DNA from: Gammaproteobacteria bacterium
Lineage (GTDB): Bacteria; Pseudomonadota; Gammaproteobacteria; AKS1
Reading direction: 5' to 3'
Assembly (NCBI GenBank): GCA_027006175.1
Contig: JALTKS010000053.1
Span: 1-61,232 of the forward strand
DNA length: 61,232 nt
Shown: piece by piece, positions 18,070 through 26,289 of the stretch
Position numbering within the stretch: position 1 is the first letter of the stretch
Layout: each line of letters begins with the position of its first letter
Position numbers and translations under genes: made by a program
The notes under the pieces: generated by a model
The model's input: only the letters and a program-made list of their open reading frames with translations
The model's database searches: none
Told to the model about the DNA's origin: nothing

Positions 18070-19752
18070 ATGAAACAACCTGAAGATATTGCTCAACAAG
18101 CAGCGACGTTAGACCAGCATTTGGCGTTAGTCGCTCGTATGACCCAGGAGTTCACTACTTCACTGGATATTGAAGACACATTAAATAATGCCATCACGCA
18201 AATGATGGAATATATGCATGCTGAAGCAGCATCCATCTTTCTATTAGAAAACGATGATACAGAATTAGTCTGCCGTACTTGTGCAGGCCCTATTCAACTG
18301 ACCGGCCTTCGTCTTGCAGCAGATCATGGCATCATCGGCAACACCGTCAAACAAAATGCAGTTCAAATGGTGCTTGATGTCAGTACCGATCCTGATTTCA
18401 CCGCACAAGTTGATGAACAAACCGGATTTACCACTCGCTCAATTCTCTGTGCGCCGTTAACGGTTAAGGACAAAAAACTCGGAGCCATTGAATTAATCAA
18501 TAAAAAATCTGAAGACGGCTTATTTGTTGGAGATGATCAACATATCCTCACCGCCCTGGCTGCTTCTGCTGCCCTGGCTATTCATAATGCAGCAATGGCA
18601 TCAGCACTTATTGAGCAGGAACGCATTCAACATGAGTTAGAACTTGCGCGCGAAATTCAATCCAACCTGCTACCGGTTGCACAGGCAGATGATTATCCTG
18701 TTCATGGATATAACCTGCCCATGCGTGAAGTCTCTGGTGATTTTTATGATTATTTCACCCTGCCTGATGGCAGAATTGTGTTTAATCTTGCCGATGTTTC
18801 CGGTAAAGGCATGAATGCGTCACTGCTTATGGCGAAAACCAGTAGCCTGTTTCACTGCCTTGGTAAAACCCAAACTTCACCAGGGCAGTTAATGAGCATG
18901 ATTAATAATGAAGTGCATGAAAACAGTACTCGCGGCATGTTTGTAACCATGGTTGGCGGTATCTTTGATCCTGCCGATGGCACAATAATTCTGGCCAATG
19001 CCGGCCATCAACCACCGATGCTGCAATATGCAGAGGGGCATTTTGAAGAGATTATTGGTCAATCACCTCCTCTTGGGATTGTGCCTGACGTCGAATTTCC
19101 CGAAACCACGCTCAATTTGAAGGATGGCACACTCTATATATATACAGACGGCGTCACTGAATCACAACAAGATGGCAAAATGCTCGGTGAAGAAGGCTTT
19201 CAGGCCATGATTACAGCTCACCGGGATAAACCCGTAACGGCTCGCATCACTGCCATGTTTGAAAGCCTGCAACGTGAAGGTCGGGAATTGCATGATGATG
19301 TGACTGTTTTAGTCATTGAAAATAAGCCTCAAGCACCTTCTTTATCGCTAAAAGTTCCTGCAAAAGCTAATCATCTCAAGCAGTTACGTGATAAGGCACG
19401 AGAAGTTGTGCTTGCTGCCGGTAGCGGCAAAGAGCAAGCTGACAGTATCATACTTGCCATTAGCGAAGCCGCAAGCAACATCATTCAGCATGCTTACAAA
19501 GACAATGAAGGTGATATTGAACTCAATATTCACATAGACAGCCATATTAGCCCCCATCAACTGGTTATCACCCTACGAGACTACGCTGAAACGATTGATA
19601 TCAATGAAATTCGTTCTCGTGCATTAGATGATGTACGTCCGGGCGGTCTGGGAGTACACTTTATGAAGCAGCTTATGGATAATCTAGTCTATACTGTACC
19701 TGAAGACGGGCGTGGAAACCGTCTCGAAATGAGAATAACAATTAATGAATAA
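18070..19752 (+). CDS. GAF / SpoIIE-type PP2C phosphatase / HATPase (SpoIIAB-like kinase) fusion
   Basis: This 560-residue cytosolic protein carries both enzymatic halves of a partner switch. A GAF sensor domain covers about 25-175 and a helical linker 178-198. The SpoIIE/RsbU phosphatase spans about 200-416 with its metal-binding acidic residues in place: GDFYD (D224), ADVSGKG (D242), YTDGV (D360), DDVTVL. The GHKL ATPase spans about 428-558 with N-box SEAASNIIQHAY (E466, N470) and the lid RPGGLGVHFM. The usual DxG motif reads DYAET (D504), so kinase activity is uncertain. The gene overlaps the STAS gene by 8 bp and heads the Mla-type transporter operon, so the STAS protein is the obvious substrate. 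Confidence 0.93.
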   Translation: MKQPEDIAQQAATLDQHLALVARMTQEFTTSLDIEDTLNNAITQMMEYMHAEAASIFLLENDDTELVCRTCAGPIQLTGLRLAADHGIIGNTVKQNAVQMVLDVSTDPDFTAQVDEQTGFTTRSILCAPLTVKDKKLGAIELINKKSEDGLFVGDDQHILTALAASAALAIHNAAMASALIEQERIQHELELAREIQSNLLPVAQADDYPVHGYNLPMREVSGDFYDYFTLPDGRIVFNLADVSGKGMNASLLMAKTSSLFHCLGKTQTSPGQLMSMINNEVHENSTRGMFVTMVGGIFDPADGTIILANAGHQPPMLQYAEGHFEEIIGQSPPLGIVPDVEFPETTLNLKDGTLYIYTDGVTESQQDGKMLGEEGFQAMITAHRDKPVTARITAMFESLQREGRELHDDVTVLVIENKPQAPSLSLKVPAKANHLKQLRDKAREVVLAAGSGKEQADSIILAISEAASNIIQHAYKDNEGDIELNIHIDSHISPHQLVITLRDYAETIDINEIRSRALDDVRPGGLGVHFMKQLMDNLVYTVPEDGRGNRLEMRITINE

Positions 19753-20098
19753 CAATAGCGACAGTCCGGTGAAATTTGAAATTGATGATGAACAAGGGTA
19801 TCTAGTTGTCCGCTTTGAAGGCGAGATAGATCTCTATGGTACACCGCATGCACGCGAGGTCATCCTCAACTGCATTAAATCAAAACGCAATACCGTGATT
19901 GATCTTTCTGCGGTTAGTTATATTGATAGTTCAGGCGTTGCAAGTTTAGTAGAAGGTTATCAACTTGCCAAGAATGACAAACTGGAATTCGGTCTGGTGA
20001 ATATCAGCGATGCTGTTCTAAGCGTGTTACAACTGGCACACCTTGATAAAGTCTTTACCATTCACGCCTCACTCGATGAACGAATACAGGCCTCTTGA
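19745..20098 (+). CDS. STAS domain protein (anti-sigma-factor-antagonist type; MlaB position)
   Basis: This 117-residue single-domain STAS protein resembles SpoIIAA/RsbV. Its conserved loop SYIDSSGVASLVEG contains S63, aligned with the phosphorylated serine of SpoIIAA (Ser58). In E. coli the equivalent mla gene, mlaB, encodes a STAS subunit that binds the MlaF ATPase; from memory its loop reads DTGG and is not known to be phosphorylated. The gene overlaps the phosphatase/kinase gene by 8 bp and the permease gene by 4 bp (TTGA). This fits a protein that is both a partner-switch substrate and a transporter subunit, which is inference. Confidence 0.92.
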   Translation: MNNNSDSPVKFEIDDEQGYLVVRFEGEIDLYGTPHAREVILNCIKSKRNTVIDLSAVSYIDSSGVASLVEGYQLAKNDKLEFGLVNISDAVLSVLQLAHLDKVFTIHASLDERIQAS

Positions 20099-20901
20099 TT
20101 GATAAAATAGTGTTAAGAACCTTTACAGAAAAGCTCGGCAAAACCACCCTTCGCGGTGTCGAAGAATTAGGTTACTCGATCGCCTTATTAGTTGAATCAT
20201 TTTACTGGCTTTTATTTGGATTCCGCCGCCGACAGGCGGTTAAACTGCCGCCCATCTTTGCACAAATGATGCATATTGGGATACAAGCGCTACCCATCGT
20301 CACCATTCTCGCTTTCGCCATTGGCATGATGCTTGCCATTCAGGGGATCGCAACACTCAAAACATTTGGCGCGGAATCACAAGTTGTACTTGGTATCGCT
20401 TTATCAGTAACCCGGGAATTCTCACCACTCATCATTGGTATTCTTGTCGCGGGTCGCTCAGGTTCCGCATTGGCTGCGCGCATTGGTACCATGCAAATAG
20501 CCCAAGAAATCGATGCGCTACGAGTTATTGGTATTAGCCCCGTTCGGTATTTAGTAACGCCGGCAATGGTTGCTATGTTAATCATGTTACCGTCACTGAC
20601 TTTCTTTGCTGATCTTGTTGCCTTACTCGGTGGTGGTGTTTATAGCTCACTTGAACTTGGTATGAGTTTACAAGCTTATGCTGACAGAACCATTGAAGTG
20701 CTTAAAGTAGAAGACATAACTCAGGGTTTATATAAAAGCCTGGTCTTCGCTGTGATTATTACCCTGGTTAGTTTCGTCAATGGCTTTTCTGTCACCGCAG
20801 GTGCTGAAGGTGTTGGTAAAGCCACTACACGTTCAGTTGTTTTATCCATTACTTACATCATTATCGCTGATATGGTGTTTACTTTCTTCTTAACACACTA
20901 A
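20095..20901 (+). CDS. mlaE: MlaE-family ABC transporter permease
   Basis: This inner-membrane permease of an MCE-type phospholipid transporter has 268 residues. An amphipathic N-terminus precedes several hydrophobic helices. The family core is seen in VAGRSGSALAARIGTMQIAQEIDALRV (read in parts) and in the helix PAMVAMLIMLPSLTFFADL. The start is a TTG at 20095 overlapping the STAS stop codon as TTGA, which implies tight coupling of expression. It is followed 2 bp later by the ATPase gene. The MlaE symbol is by family; the substrate here is not proven. Confidence 0.93.
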   Translation: MIDKIVLRTFTEKLGKTTLRGVEELGYSIALLVESFYWLLFGFRRRQAVKLPPIFAQMMHIGIQALPIVTILAFAIGMMLAIQGIATLKTFGAESQVVLGIALSVTREFSPLIIGILVAGRSGSALAARIGTMQIAQEIDALRVIGISPVRYLVTPAMVAMLIMLPSLTFFADLVALLGGGVYSSLELGMSLQAYADRTIEVLKVEDITQGLYKSLVFAVIITLVSFVNGFSVTAGAEGVGKATTRSVVLSITYIIIADMVFTFFLTH

Positions 20902-20903
20902 CC

Positions 20904-21719
20904 ATGACGAACCAGACTGAAACACAAGCAAGTGCAGCCATCAAGGTAGAAGATCTTGTTACGCACTATGGTAGCACTAGAATACTCGATCATGTAAACA
21001 TGCAGGTTAACACGGGTGAGATCATGGTCATCATGGGAGGCAGTGGTTCAGGTAAAAGTACCCTGCTTCGATATATGCTGGGTTTGCATCAAGCGACTAG
21101 TGGTAGCATTAAGTTACTCGGTCACGATATTACAAAAATCAGTTCACAGGAAATGGATGACCTGCGTAAGAACATGGGCGTTTCTTTTCAAGGTGGTGCT
21201 CTGTTTAACTCCATGACCGTTGGTCAGAATGTTTGCCTGCCCTTGCATGAGCATACCACCCTTGATGAAAACACCATTCAAATTATGGGGCGCATGAAAC
21301 TCTCCGTGGTTAATTTAGGTGGTTTTGATGATCTTATGCCAGCACAACTTTCTGGTGGTATGATCAAACGTGCAGCACTCGCTCGTGCCATTGTAATGGA
21401 TCCTAAATTACTCTTTTTTGATGAACCTTCAGCTGGGCTTGACCCCGTTGCTGCTGCAGAACTGGACGATCTTATTTTACGTATCCGTAAAGCACTTAAC
21501 ACCACGATTGTGGTTGTTACGCATGACCTGGACAGTACCTTTCGTATTGCTGATCGCATTACGGTACTTGATAAAGGTAAAATTTTAATGATCGGCACAG
21601 TAGAAGAAGTTAGAAACTCGGACAACGAACGCATTCAAAGTTTATTAAATCGTGAAGCACGGCATGTTGAAATCAATGCTGATGAATATCTAAAAGAACT
21701 CACCGGACAAAAAGAGTGA
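20904..21719 (+). CDS. mlaF: MlaF-family ABC transporter ATP-binding protein
   Basis: This 271-residue cytoplasmic ATPase powers the MCE transporter. All ABC motifs are intact: Walker A GGSGSGKST, the Q-loop in SFQGGALFNSMT, the signature LSGGMIKRAALARA, Walker B LLFFDEPSAGLDP and the switch His in VVVTHDLDS. The residues after the signature (GGMIKR) are typical of MlaF. In E. coli MlaF binds the STAS protein MlaB, and here a STAS gene lies two genes upstream. It is followed 6 bp later by the MCE gene. Confidence 0.95.
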   Translation: MTNQTETQASAAIKVEDLVTHYGSTRILDHVNMQVNTGEIMVIMGGSGSGKSTLLRYMLGLHQATSGSIKLLGHDITKISSQEMDDLRKNMGVSFQGGALFNSMTVGQNVCLPLHEHTTLDENTIQIMGRMKLSVVNLGGFDDLMPAQLSGGMIKRAALARAIVMDPKLLFFDEPSAGLDPVAAAELDDLILRIRKALNTTIVVVTHDLDSTFRIADRITVLDKGKILMIGTVEEVRNSDNERIQSLLNREARHVEINADEYLKELTGQKE

Positions 21720-21725
21720 ACACTT

Positions 21726-22616
21726 ATGAAACATGAAAATACCAATTATCTTGTTGTTGGCAGTTTTGTACTGGCTGTTATTATTGCCTTGATTATTAGC
21801 CTGACACTCATTACTGGCCGTGGTGGCGAGACAAAAAAATATCATGTTTTTTATGACAGTGTCGCAGGGCTTAAATATGGCACACTTGTTTCCTACGAGG
21901 GCTACCAACTTGGTCAAGTTGAATCTGTTGACCCTGTTCAACATCAAGGCGAAACCATTTACAAAGTCACCTTTGCTATCAGAGAAGACTGGAAAGTACC
22001 AAACGACAGTGTTGCACAAATAATTTCCTCCGGTTTATTGGGTGGTATTTCTATCAACATCAAAGAAGGTGTTAGTAAAACCCCACTAAAAGAAGGCGAG
22101 ACATTACAGGGTCAGGAAGGTGCCGATCTATTTGCTGCCGTAGGCGGTGCTGCGGGTGACATTAAATTATTAATTGGCGATGTACGTAAATTTGTTGGCA
22201 CATTAAACAAAGAAGCCGGTTTAATTGATGATGCCAAACAACTAATGCAACGTCTTGACAACAGTGCAGCCAACCTGGAAAAAATGTTGAGTCCTCAAAA
22301 TGCCGAAAGCATCAATGAAGCAATTGAAAGTTTAAGTGCACTCTCTCAAAAACTGGATAAAACACTCACCGAAGTCGATCAAGTCGTCCACTCATCCAGC
22401 GGTTTAATAGAAGAAAATCGCGCAGACCTGAAACGCTCTATCCGTTTAATGAGTGCCAGCCTTGAAACTGTTTCACAGCATATTGAAACAATTACCTACA
22501 ATCTGGAAGGCACTAGCCGTAACATGAATGAATTTAGTCGGCAGATACGTGAAAATCCTGGATTATTATTGGGTAGCACACCACCGAAAGACAAAGCCGC
22601 GGCAGGAGCAAAATAA
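21726..22616 (+). CDS. MCE/MlaD-family periplasmic lipid-binding protein
   Basis: This 296-residue protein is anchored by one N-terminal helix (NYLVVGSFVLAVIIALIISL). An MCE domain follows at about 38-120 (VFYDSVAGLKYGTLVSYEGY, then SSGLLGGISINI). The rest is a long alpha-helical region of about 150 residues, far beyond that of the 183-residue E. coli MlaD. Long helical tails in MCE proteins can form a tube or needle across the periplasm. It is the substrate-channelling subunit of the transporter encoded just upstream. Confidence 0.92.
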   Translation: MKHENTNYLVVGSFVLAVIIALIISLTLITGRGGETKKYHVFYDSVAGLKYGTLVSYEGYQLGQVESVDPVQHQGETIYKVTFAIREDWKVPNDSVAQIISSGLLGGISINIKEGVSKTPLKEGETLQGQEGADLFAAVGGAAGDIKLLIGDVRKFVGTLNKEAGLIDDAKQLMQRLDNSAANLEKMLSPQNAESINEAIESLSALSQKLDKTLTEVDQVVHSSSGLIEENRADLKRSIRLMSASLETVSQHIETITYNLEGTSRNMNEFSRQIRENPGLLLGSTPPKDKAAAGAK

Positions 22617-22618
22617 CA

Positions 22619-23233
22619 ATGAACAATATCACTTCACGCCTAATTAAAATTTCCATCGCAACATTACTGTTAAGCTTGCTCAGTGCCTGTGCTGCACCAC
22701 CGCCCGTTCCCGAAGACAACTATTACCAATTACCCAACACCACACTCACGCCATTAGCTAATACGTTAACAAGCGATCTTGCGATAAAACGCCTTGCTTC
22801 AGATGGCCTGCATGGTGAACGTGCCCTACTATTCAGTAAAGCAGGACAAGCATTACAATTAAAGCAATATCACTACCACCACTGGAGTGATACACCACCA
22901 CGTATGCTACAAGAATACTTCATCAGTGCACTACGAAAAGCCAATGTTGCTAACACTGTTATCAACTACGATCCGGGGCAGCGCACTGCACTCACCCTCT
23001 CCGGAAAAATACGCCACTTTGAACAAATAGGGCGCGGTAATAAAAATGAAGTCCTGGTTGAACTTGAACTACAACTCCACGACAAACACCATAAGATCGT
23101 TCATCTAAAAGACTATCGCGTTTCACAAATAGCTAAAAGTGGTAAACCACATGACCTTGTCAATGCTTACGGTGAGGCTTTAAACAAAATCGTTACGGAT
23201 TTTATTCACGATTGGTCAAAAATAAATGGCTAA
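22619..23233 (+). CDS. ABC-type transport auxiliary lipoprotein (PqiC-like)
   Basis: This 204-residue lipoprotein has a clear lipobox (LLSLLSACAAPP). The mature part resembles the ABC_trans_aux/PqiC family, with an early YYQL motif, LAIKRLASDGLHGERALLF and a central YHHWSDTPPRMLQEYF. Such lipoproteins probably receive the lipid channel at the outer membrane. The start codon lies 2 bp after the MCE stop, so it completes the operon of six genes. A receptor lipoprotein of this type is more typical of Pqi-like or Mce-like systems than of E. coli Mla. Confidence 0.88.
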   Translation: MNNITSRLIKISIATLLLSLLSACAAPPPVPEDNYYQLPNTTLTPLANTLTSDLAIKRLASDGLHGERALLFSKAGQALQLKQYHYHHWSDTPPRMLQEYFISALRKANVANTVINYDPGQRTALTLSGKIRHFEQIGRGNKNEVLVELELQLHDKHHKIVHLKDYRVSQIAKSGKPHDLVNAYGEALNKIVTDFIHDWSKING

Positions 23234-23284
23234 AACATTTACTGCTAGAACCAGTTTTCTTGTTCATGCCCCAGGAGTTGTAAA

Positions 23285-23863
23285 ATGAATTCAGTTATTA
23301 ATGGTGTTGACTACGGCCCCTTAGCACTACTGCTGGGTCGGTGGGTAGGTAATAAAGGCCTGGATACAGCACCCGATTCGGATGCCAATCCTGATAAAAC
23401 AGGCTTTACAGACGAAATAAATTTCACCGTATCCGGTCCTGCAGAAAATGCCGAAGAACAACAACTGGTCACAATAAGGTACCATCATGTTGTTAGAAAA
23501 CTGGAAAACGGACTGATATTTCATGACCAAATAGGTCATTGGATCTATGAACATGATAGCAACATCATCATGCATTCATTAAGTATTCCAAGAGCAGTTT
23601 GTTTACTTGCTGGTGGAAAATATCAAGAAAAAGAAGGAGAAAGTCTTTTTAATGTTGAAGCCAAACAGGGAAGTGATACTTTTGGCATTATACAATCACC
23701 CTTCATGCTTGAAAAAGCAAAGACCACCGCATTCCGTATGGCGCTATCCGTTAAAGATGACACCCTTTCATACAATGAAATAACATCATTAGAAATATAT
23801 GGAAAAACATTCGAACATTCTGACAGTAGCGTGTTGCATCGAGTGACATACGATCAAGATTAA
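23285..23863 (+). CDS. Nitrobindin-like heme-binding beta-barrel protein
   Basis: This 192-residue soluble protein has no signal peptide. The opening LALLLGRWVGNKGLD matches the G-x-W-x-G start of the nitrobindin/THAP4 ten-stranded barrel. Later strands include GLIFHDQIGHWIYE and SLSIPRAVCLLAGG. Members bind heme and may sense or isomerise nitrogen-oxide species. An AGGAG lies seven bases before the ATG. It follows the lipoprotein gene by 51 bp and may or may not be part of that operon. Family assignment rests on pattern only. Confidence 0.65.
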   Translation: MNSVINGVDYGPLALLLGRWVGNKGLDTAPDSDANPDKTGFTDEINFTVSGPAENAEEQQLVTIRYHHVVRKLENGLIFHDQIGHWIYEHDSNIIMHSLSIPRAVCLLAGGKYQEKEGESLFNVEAKQGSDTFGIIQSPFMLEKAKTTAFRMALSVKDDTLSYNEITSLEIYGKTFEHSDSSVLHRVTYDQD

Positions 23864-23876
23864 CAGCGTAGCTTAG

Positions 23877-23905
23877 TTGATTGGTTAAGAAGAAAGCAAT
23901 AGACT
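23877..23905 (+). promoter_or_regulatory. Possible sigma-70 promoter of the rhodanese gene
   Basis: TTGATT (23877-23882) and TAGACT (23900-23905) are separated by 17 bp, about 56 bp before the rhodanese start. The -10 differs from consensus at two positions. Confidence 0.35.
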
Positions 23906-23961
23906 AGGGTAACTAGATAAAACACTTAGCGAATTTTAAACACAGTATAAGGCTATACTCA

Positions 23962-24873
23962 ATGAGATACCGCCGCGTTTTACTTTTCATTTTTTTACTA
24001 TTTTCACTGCAAGCCTACGCACTACCTGTTCCTCCTAGTGTGAGTGCAGAATGGTTAATTAAAAATATTAACCAACCTAATCTGGCTATCATTGAAGTCT
24101 CGAATAAAGTTGATTTCACCTTCAATGGTCATATTCCTGGTAGTACTGTTACCAATAAGAGTGCCTGGCGTTTTGTTGATACCGATGGTGCACTCGTGCG
24201 TTTACCCATTGATACCCTCGCTAAAAAAATTCGTCAATTAGGTATCAATGATGATGATGGCGTGGTTATTTATTACAAAGGTAATGATACGGATGAAATT
24301 CTGGGTGCCGTTTACCTCTATTGGTTATTTCACTTACTGGGCCACACTAACGTTGGCGTACTGGATGAAGGTTGGGTCGGATGGCTCAATGCCAAGGGCC
24401 CTGTCGCGGATGACAGTGAACCACCTCAAGTGGGCGACTTTGTTGCACGCCCCTTATTAGCGCTGGAAATATCAACCGATGAACTTAATAATATTCGCCA
24501 ACATTATTTTCTGGTTGATGGGCGCCCTGCCACTCATTTTCAGGGCCTTACCAAGTTTCAGGCAAACCCACGCTATGGCCGCATTCCTGGTAGTTTTAGC
24601 CAACCCTGGCAAGACTATATGCGTAAAACGGATGAAGGCCGCTTCTATGCCAGGGCGCCCAAGATACCTGAATTACTCGCCCGTATGAAAATAGATAAAG
24701 ATCGTCCCATCTTGCTTACCTGTCTGGGCGGAACGGGTTCTGCCTTTAACTATGCTATGTTCTATGCAGCAGGCTATCGTAATATGAGGGTTGATGATGC
24801 CGCACTAAGACGGTGGAATGAACGCTTACTACCATTAGAAAATACGAACCTTAAAAAGAACAAGGATAAATAA
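23962..24873 (+). CDS. Exported tandem rhodanese (thiosulfate sulfurtransferase type)
   Basis: This 303-residue periplasmic protein has a signal peptide ending near AYA-LP (residue 20). It has two rhodanese domains. The C-terminal one carries the active-site loop TCLGGTGSA with Cys254, the residue that accepts the sulfane sulfur. The first domain has IYYKGNDTDE at the corresponding place and no Cys, so it is structural, as is usual in tandem rhodaneses. It lies 83 bp upstream of the YeeE transporter in the same direction, so it could mobilise sulfur for import or handle a product of thiosulfate oxidation. Confidence 0.9.
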   Translation: MRYRRVLLFIFLLFSLQAYALPVPPSVSAEWLIKNINQPNLAIIEVSNKVDFTFNGHIPGSTVTNKSAWRFVDTDGALVRLPIDTLAKKIRQLGINDDDGVVIYYKGNDTDEILGAVYLYWLFHLLGHTNVGVLDEGWVGWLNAKGPVADDSEPPQVGDFVARPLLALEISTDELNNIRQHYFLVDGRPATHFQGLTKFQANPRYGRIPGSFSQPWQDYMRKTDEGRFYARAPKIPELLARMKIDKDRPILLTCLGGTGSAFNYAMFYAAGYRNMRVDDAALRRWNERLLPLENTNLKKNKDK

Positions 24874-24893
24874 GCCTAAATATCCCTGAACAT

Positions 24894-24925
24894 TTGACCT
24901 GTGTGCAAGGCATAGGTTCTAGACT
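24894..24925 (+). promoter_or_regulatory. MerR-type promoter/operator of yeeE
   Basis: TTGACC (24894-24899) and TAGACT (24920-24925) are separated by 20 bp, longer than the usual 17 bp. The spacer contains the dyad ACCT (24897-24900)-N13-AGGT (24914-24917), the size and position of CueR/ZntR-type operators. The same arrangement is found upstream of the beta-propeller gene. Confidence 0.5.
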
Positions 24926-24956
24926 CTGACTAGCACCATAGAACAAGGAGAATGTG

Positions 24957-26072
24957 ATGGAAGATGCAGCGATTTGGTACATGATCTTATCCGGTTTCTT
25001 ACTGGCAATTGTTCTGGGTATTTCCGTTCACAAAACCAATTTCTGCACCATGGGCGCTATTTCCGATTGGGTCAATATGGGTGACAAAGGCAGAATGTAC
25101 GCATGGCTACTGGCCATTACTATTGCCATGTCTGGCGTGCTCATACTTGAACAATTAGGTGTTATTAGTCTTGATATGACTATGCCCCCTTACCGTACAT
25201 CCAACTTTGCATGGATTCGATATTTATTAGGCGGCTTGATTTTCGGTGTTGGCATGACGCTCGCGGGTGGTTGCGTCAACAAAACATTGATTCGTATTGG
25301 CGGCGGTAACATGAAGTCGCTCTTTGTTCTTTTCATCGGTGGTATATTTGCCTACCTAATGACAAAAACCGATTTCTATCATTATGGTTTTCATATATGG
25401 ATGAATCCACTTACCATTGACTTACAAAATTATGGCATTAATAACCAACAAATCACTACGTTAATTGGTAGTGGACTCGGTGTAGCCGATACTAATTGGT
25501 TTCAGCCTCTTGCTGCTGCATTAATTATTTTAAGTTTATTATTTTTTATCTTCCGTTCTTCAGACTTTAGAAGTCGCTTCGATAATTTCTTAGGTGGTGC
25601 AATCGTTGGCCTGATTGTTGTTGCTGGCTGGTATGTCACAGCGGGTCCACTGGGACAAGAAGCACTTGAAGCAGCCAGTTTTATGGATGACCCACCTTCT
25701 GGTGTTGGAGCTATGTCATTTACTTTTGTGAATCCAATGGGTGAAACACTTTATTATGTATTACATCCATTAGAAATATCGCTCATTACATTTGGTGTCG
25801 CAATTCTACTTGGTGTCATTGTCGGATCATTCTTATATGGCTTAGTCACAGGAAATTTACGCTTTGAATGGTTTACCTCCATCAAGGATTTCATTCGTCA
25901 CCTTATTGGTGCTGCATTGATGGGTATCGGTGGTGTATTGGCAATGGGCTGTACTTTTGGCCAAGGGATTACTGGATTCTCTACCCTTGCTCTGGGATCG
26001 CTGATTGCATTTAGTTCTTTCATTATTGGCAGTGCCATTACCATGAAAATTGAATACTCTCGCTTGGGATAA
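24957..26072 (+). CDS. YeeE/YedE-family sulfur-compound transporter
   Basis: This inner-membrane protein of 371 residues is largely hydrophobic. YeeE/TsuA proteins take up thiosulfate by passing it along conserved cysteines. Those are present: Cys30 in HKTNFCTMGAISDW, Cys106 in LAGGCVNKTLIRIGGGN and Cys332 in AMGCTFGQGITGFS. The ATG at 24957 is chosen because AAGGAG stands six bases upstream; a GTG three bases earlier is too close. It lies between an exported rhodanese and a beta-propeller protein. A 12-bp perfect hairpin follows at 26136-26163. Confidence 0.9.
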   Translation: MEDAAIWYMILSGFLLAIVLGISVHKTNFCTMGAISDWVNMGDKGRMYAWLLAITIAMSGVLILEQLGVISLDMTMPPYRTSNFAWIRYLLGGLIFGVGMTLAGGCVNKTLIRIGGGNMKSLFVLFIGGIFAYLMTKTDFYHYGFHIWMNPLTIDLQNYGINNQQITTLIGSGLGVADTNWFQPLAAALIILSLLFFIFRSSDFRSRFDNFLGGAIVGLIVVAGWYVTAGPLGQEALEAASFMDDPPSGVGAMSFTFVNPMGETLYYVLHPLEISLITFGVAILLGVIVGSFLYGLVTGNLRFEWFTSIKDFIRHLIGAALMGIGGVLAMGCTFGQGITGFSTLALGSLIAFSSFIIGSAITMKIEYSRLG

Positions 26073-26135
26073 CAACCTAATGACTTTATCAATGTGTTGA
26101 ATAAAGCACATAAAGTCTTCTTATAAAAAGCATCG

Positions 26136-26163
26136 GCATGTAAGTACAACCGTACTTACATGC
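26136..26163. repeat. Perfect 12-bp inverted repeat downstream of yeeE
   Basis: GCATGTAAGTAC (26136-26147) and its exact complement GTACTTACATGC (26152-26163) flank the loop AACC. There is no T-tract, only TTGATATAT, so it may be a weak terminator, an mRNA-stabilising hairpin or a protein-binding site. Confidence 0.7.
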
Positions 26164-26213
26164 TTGATATATCCCTTTATTAAGAGAATCTATAAATTAA
26201 TTTAAATCCCCTC

Positions 26214-26245
26214 TTGACCTTACCCTAACACATAGGTTTTACACT
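26214..26245 (+). promoter_or_regulatory. MerR-type promoter/operator of the beta-propeller gene
   Basis: TTGACC (26214-26219) and TACACT (26240-26245) are 20 bp apart, with ACCT (26217-26220)-N13-AGGT (26234-26237) inside the spacer. The blocks TTGACCT, CATAGGTT and ACTCT are identical in sequence and spacing to those upstream of yeeE. Confidence 0.5.
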
Positions 26246-26289
26246 CTAGTTACGAGGTGAAAGATTAATTAAATAGTGAGGTGATCATC

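Noticed and set aside
23868-23925. Sequence resembling a tRNA D arm (AGCTTAGTTGATTGGTTAAGA region)
   Set aside because: No matching acceptor arm, T arm or CCA is found; treated as chance similarity or promoter sequence.
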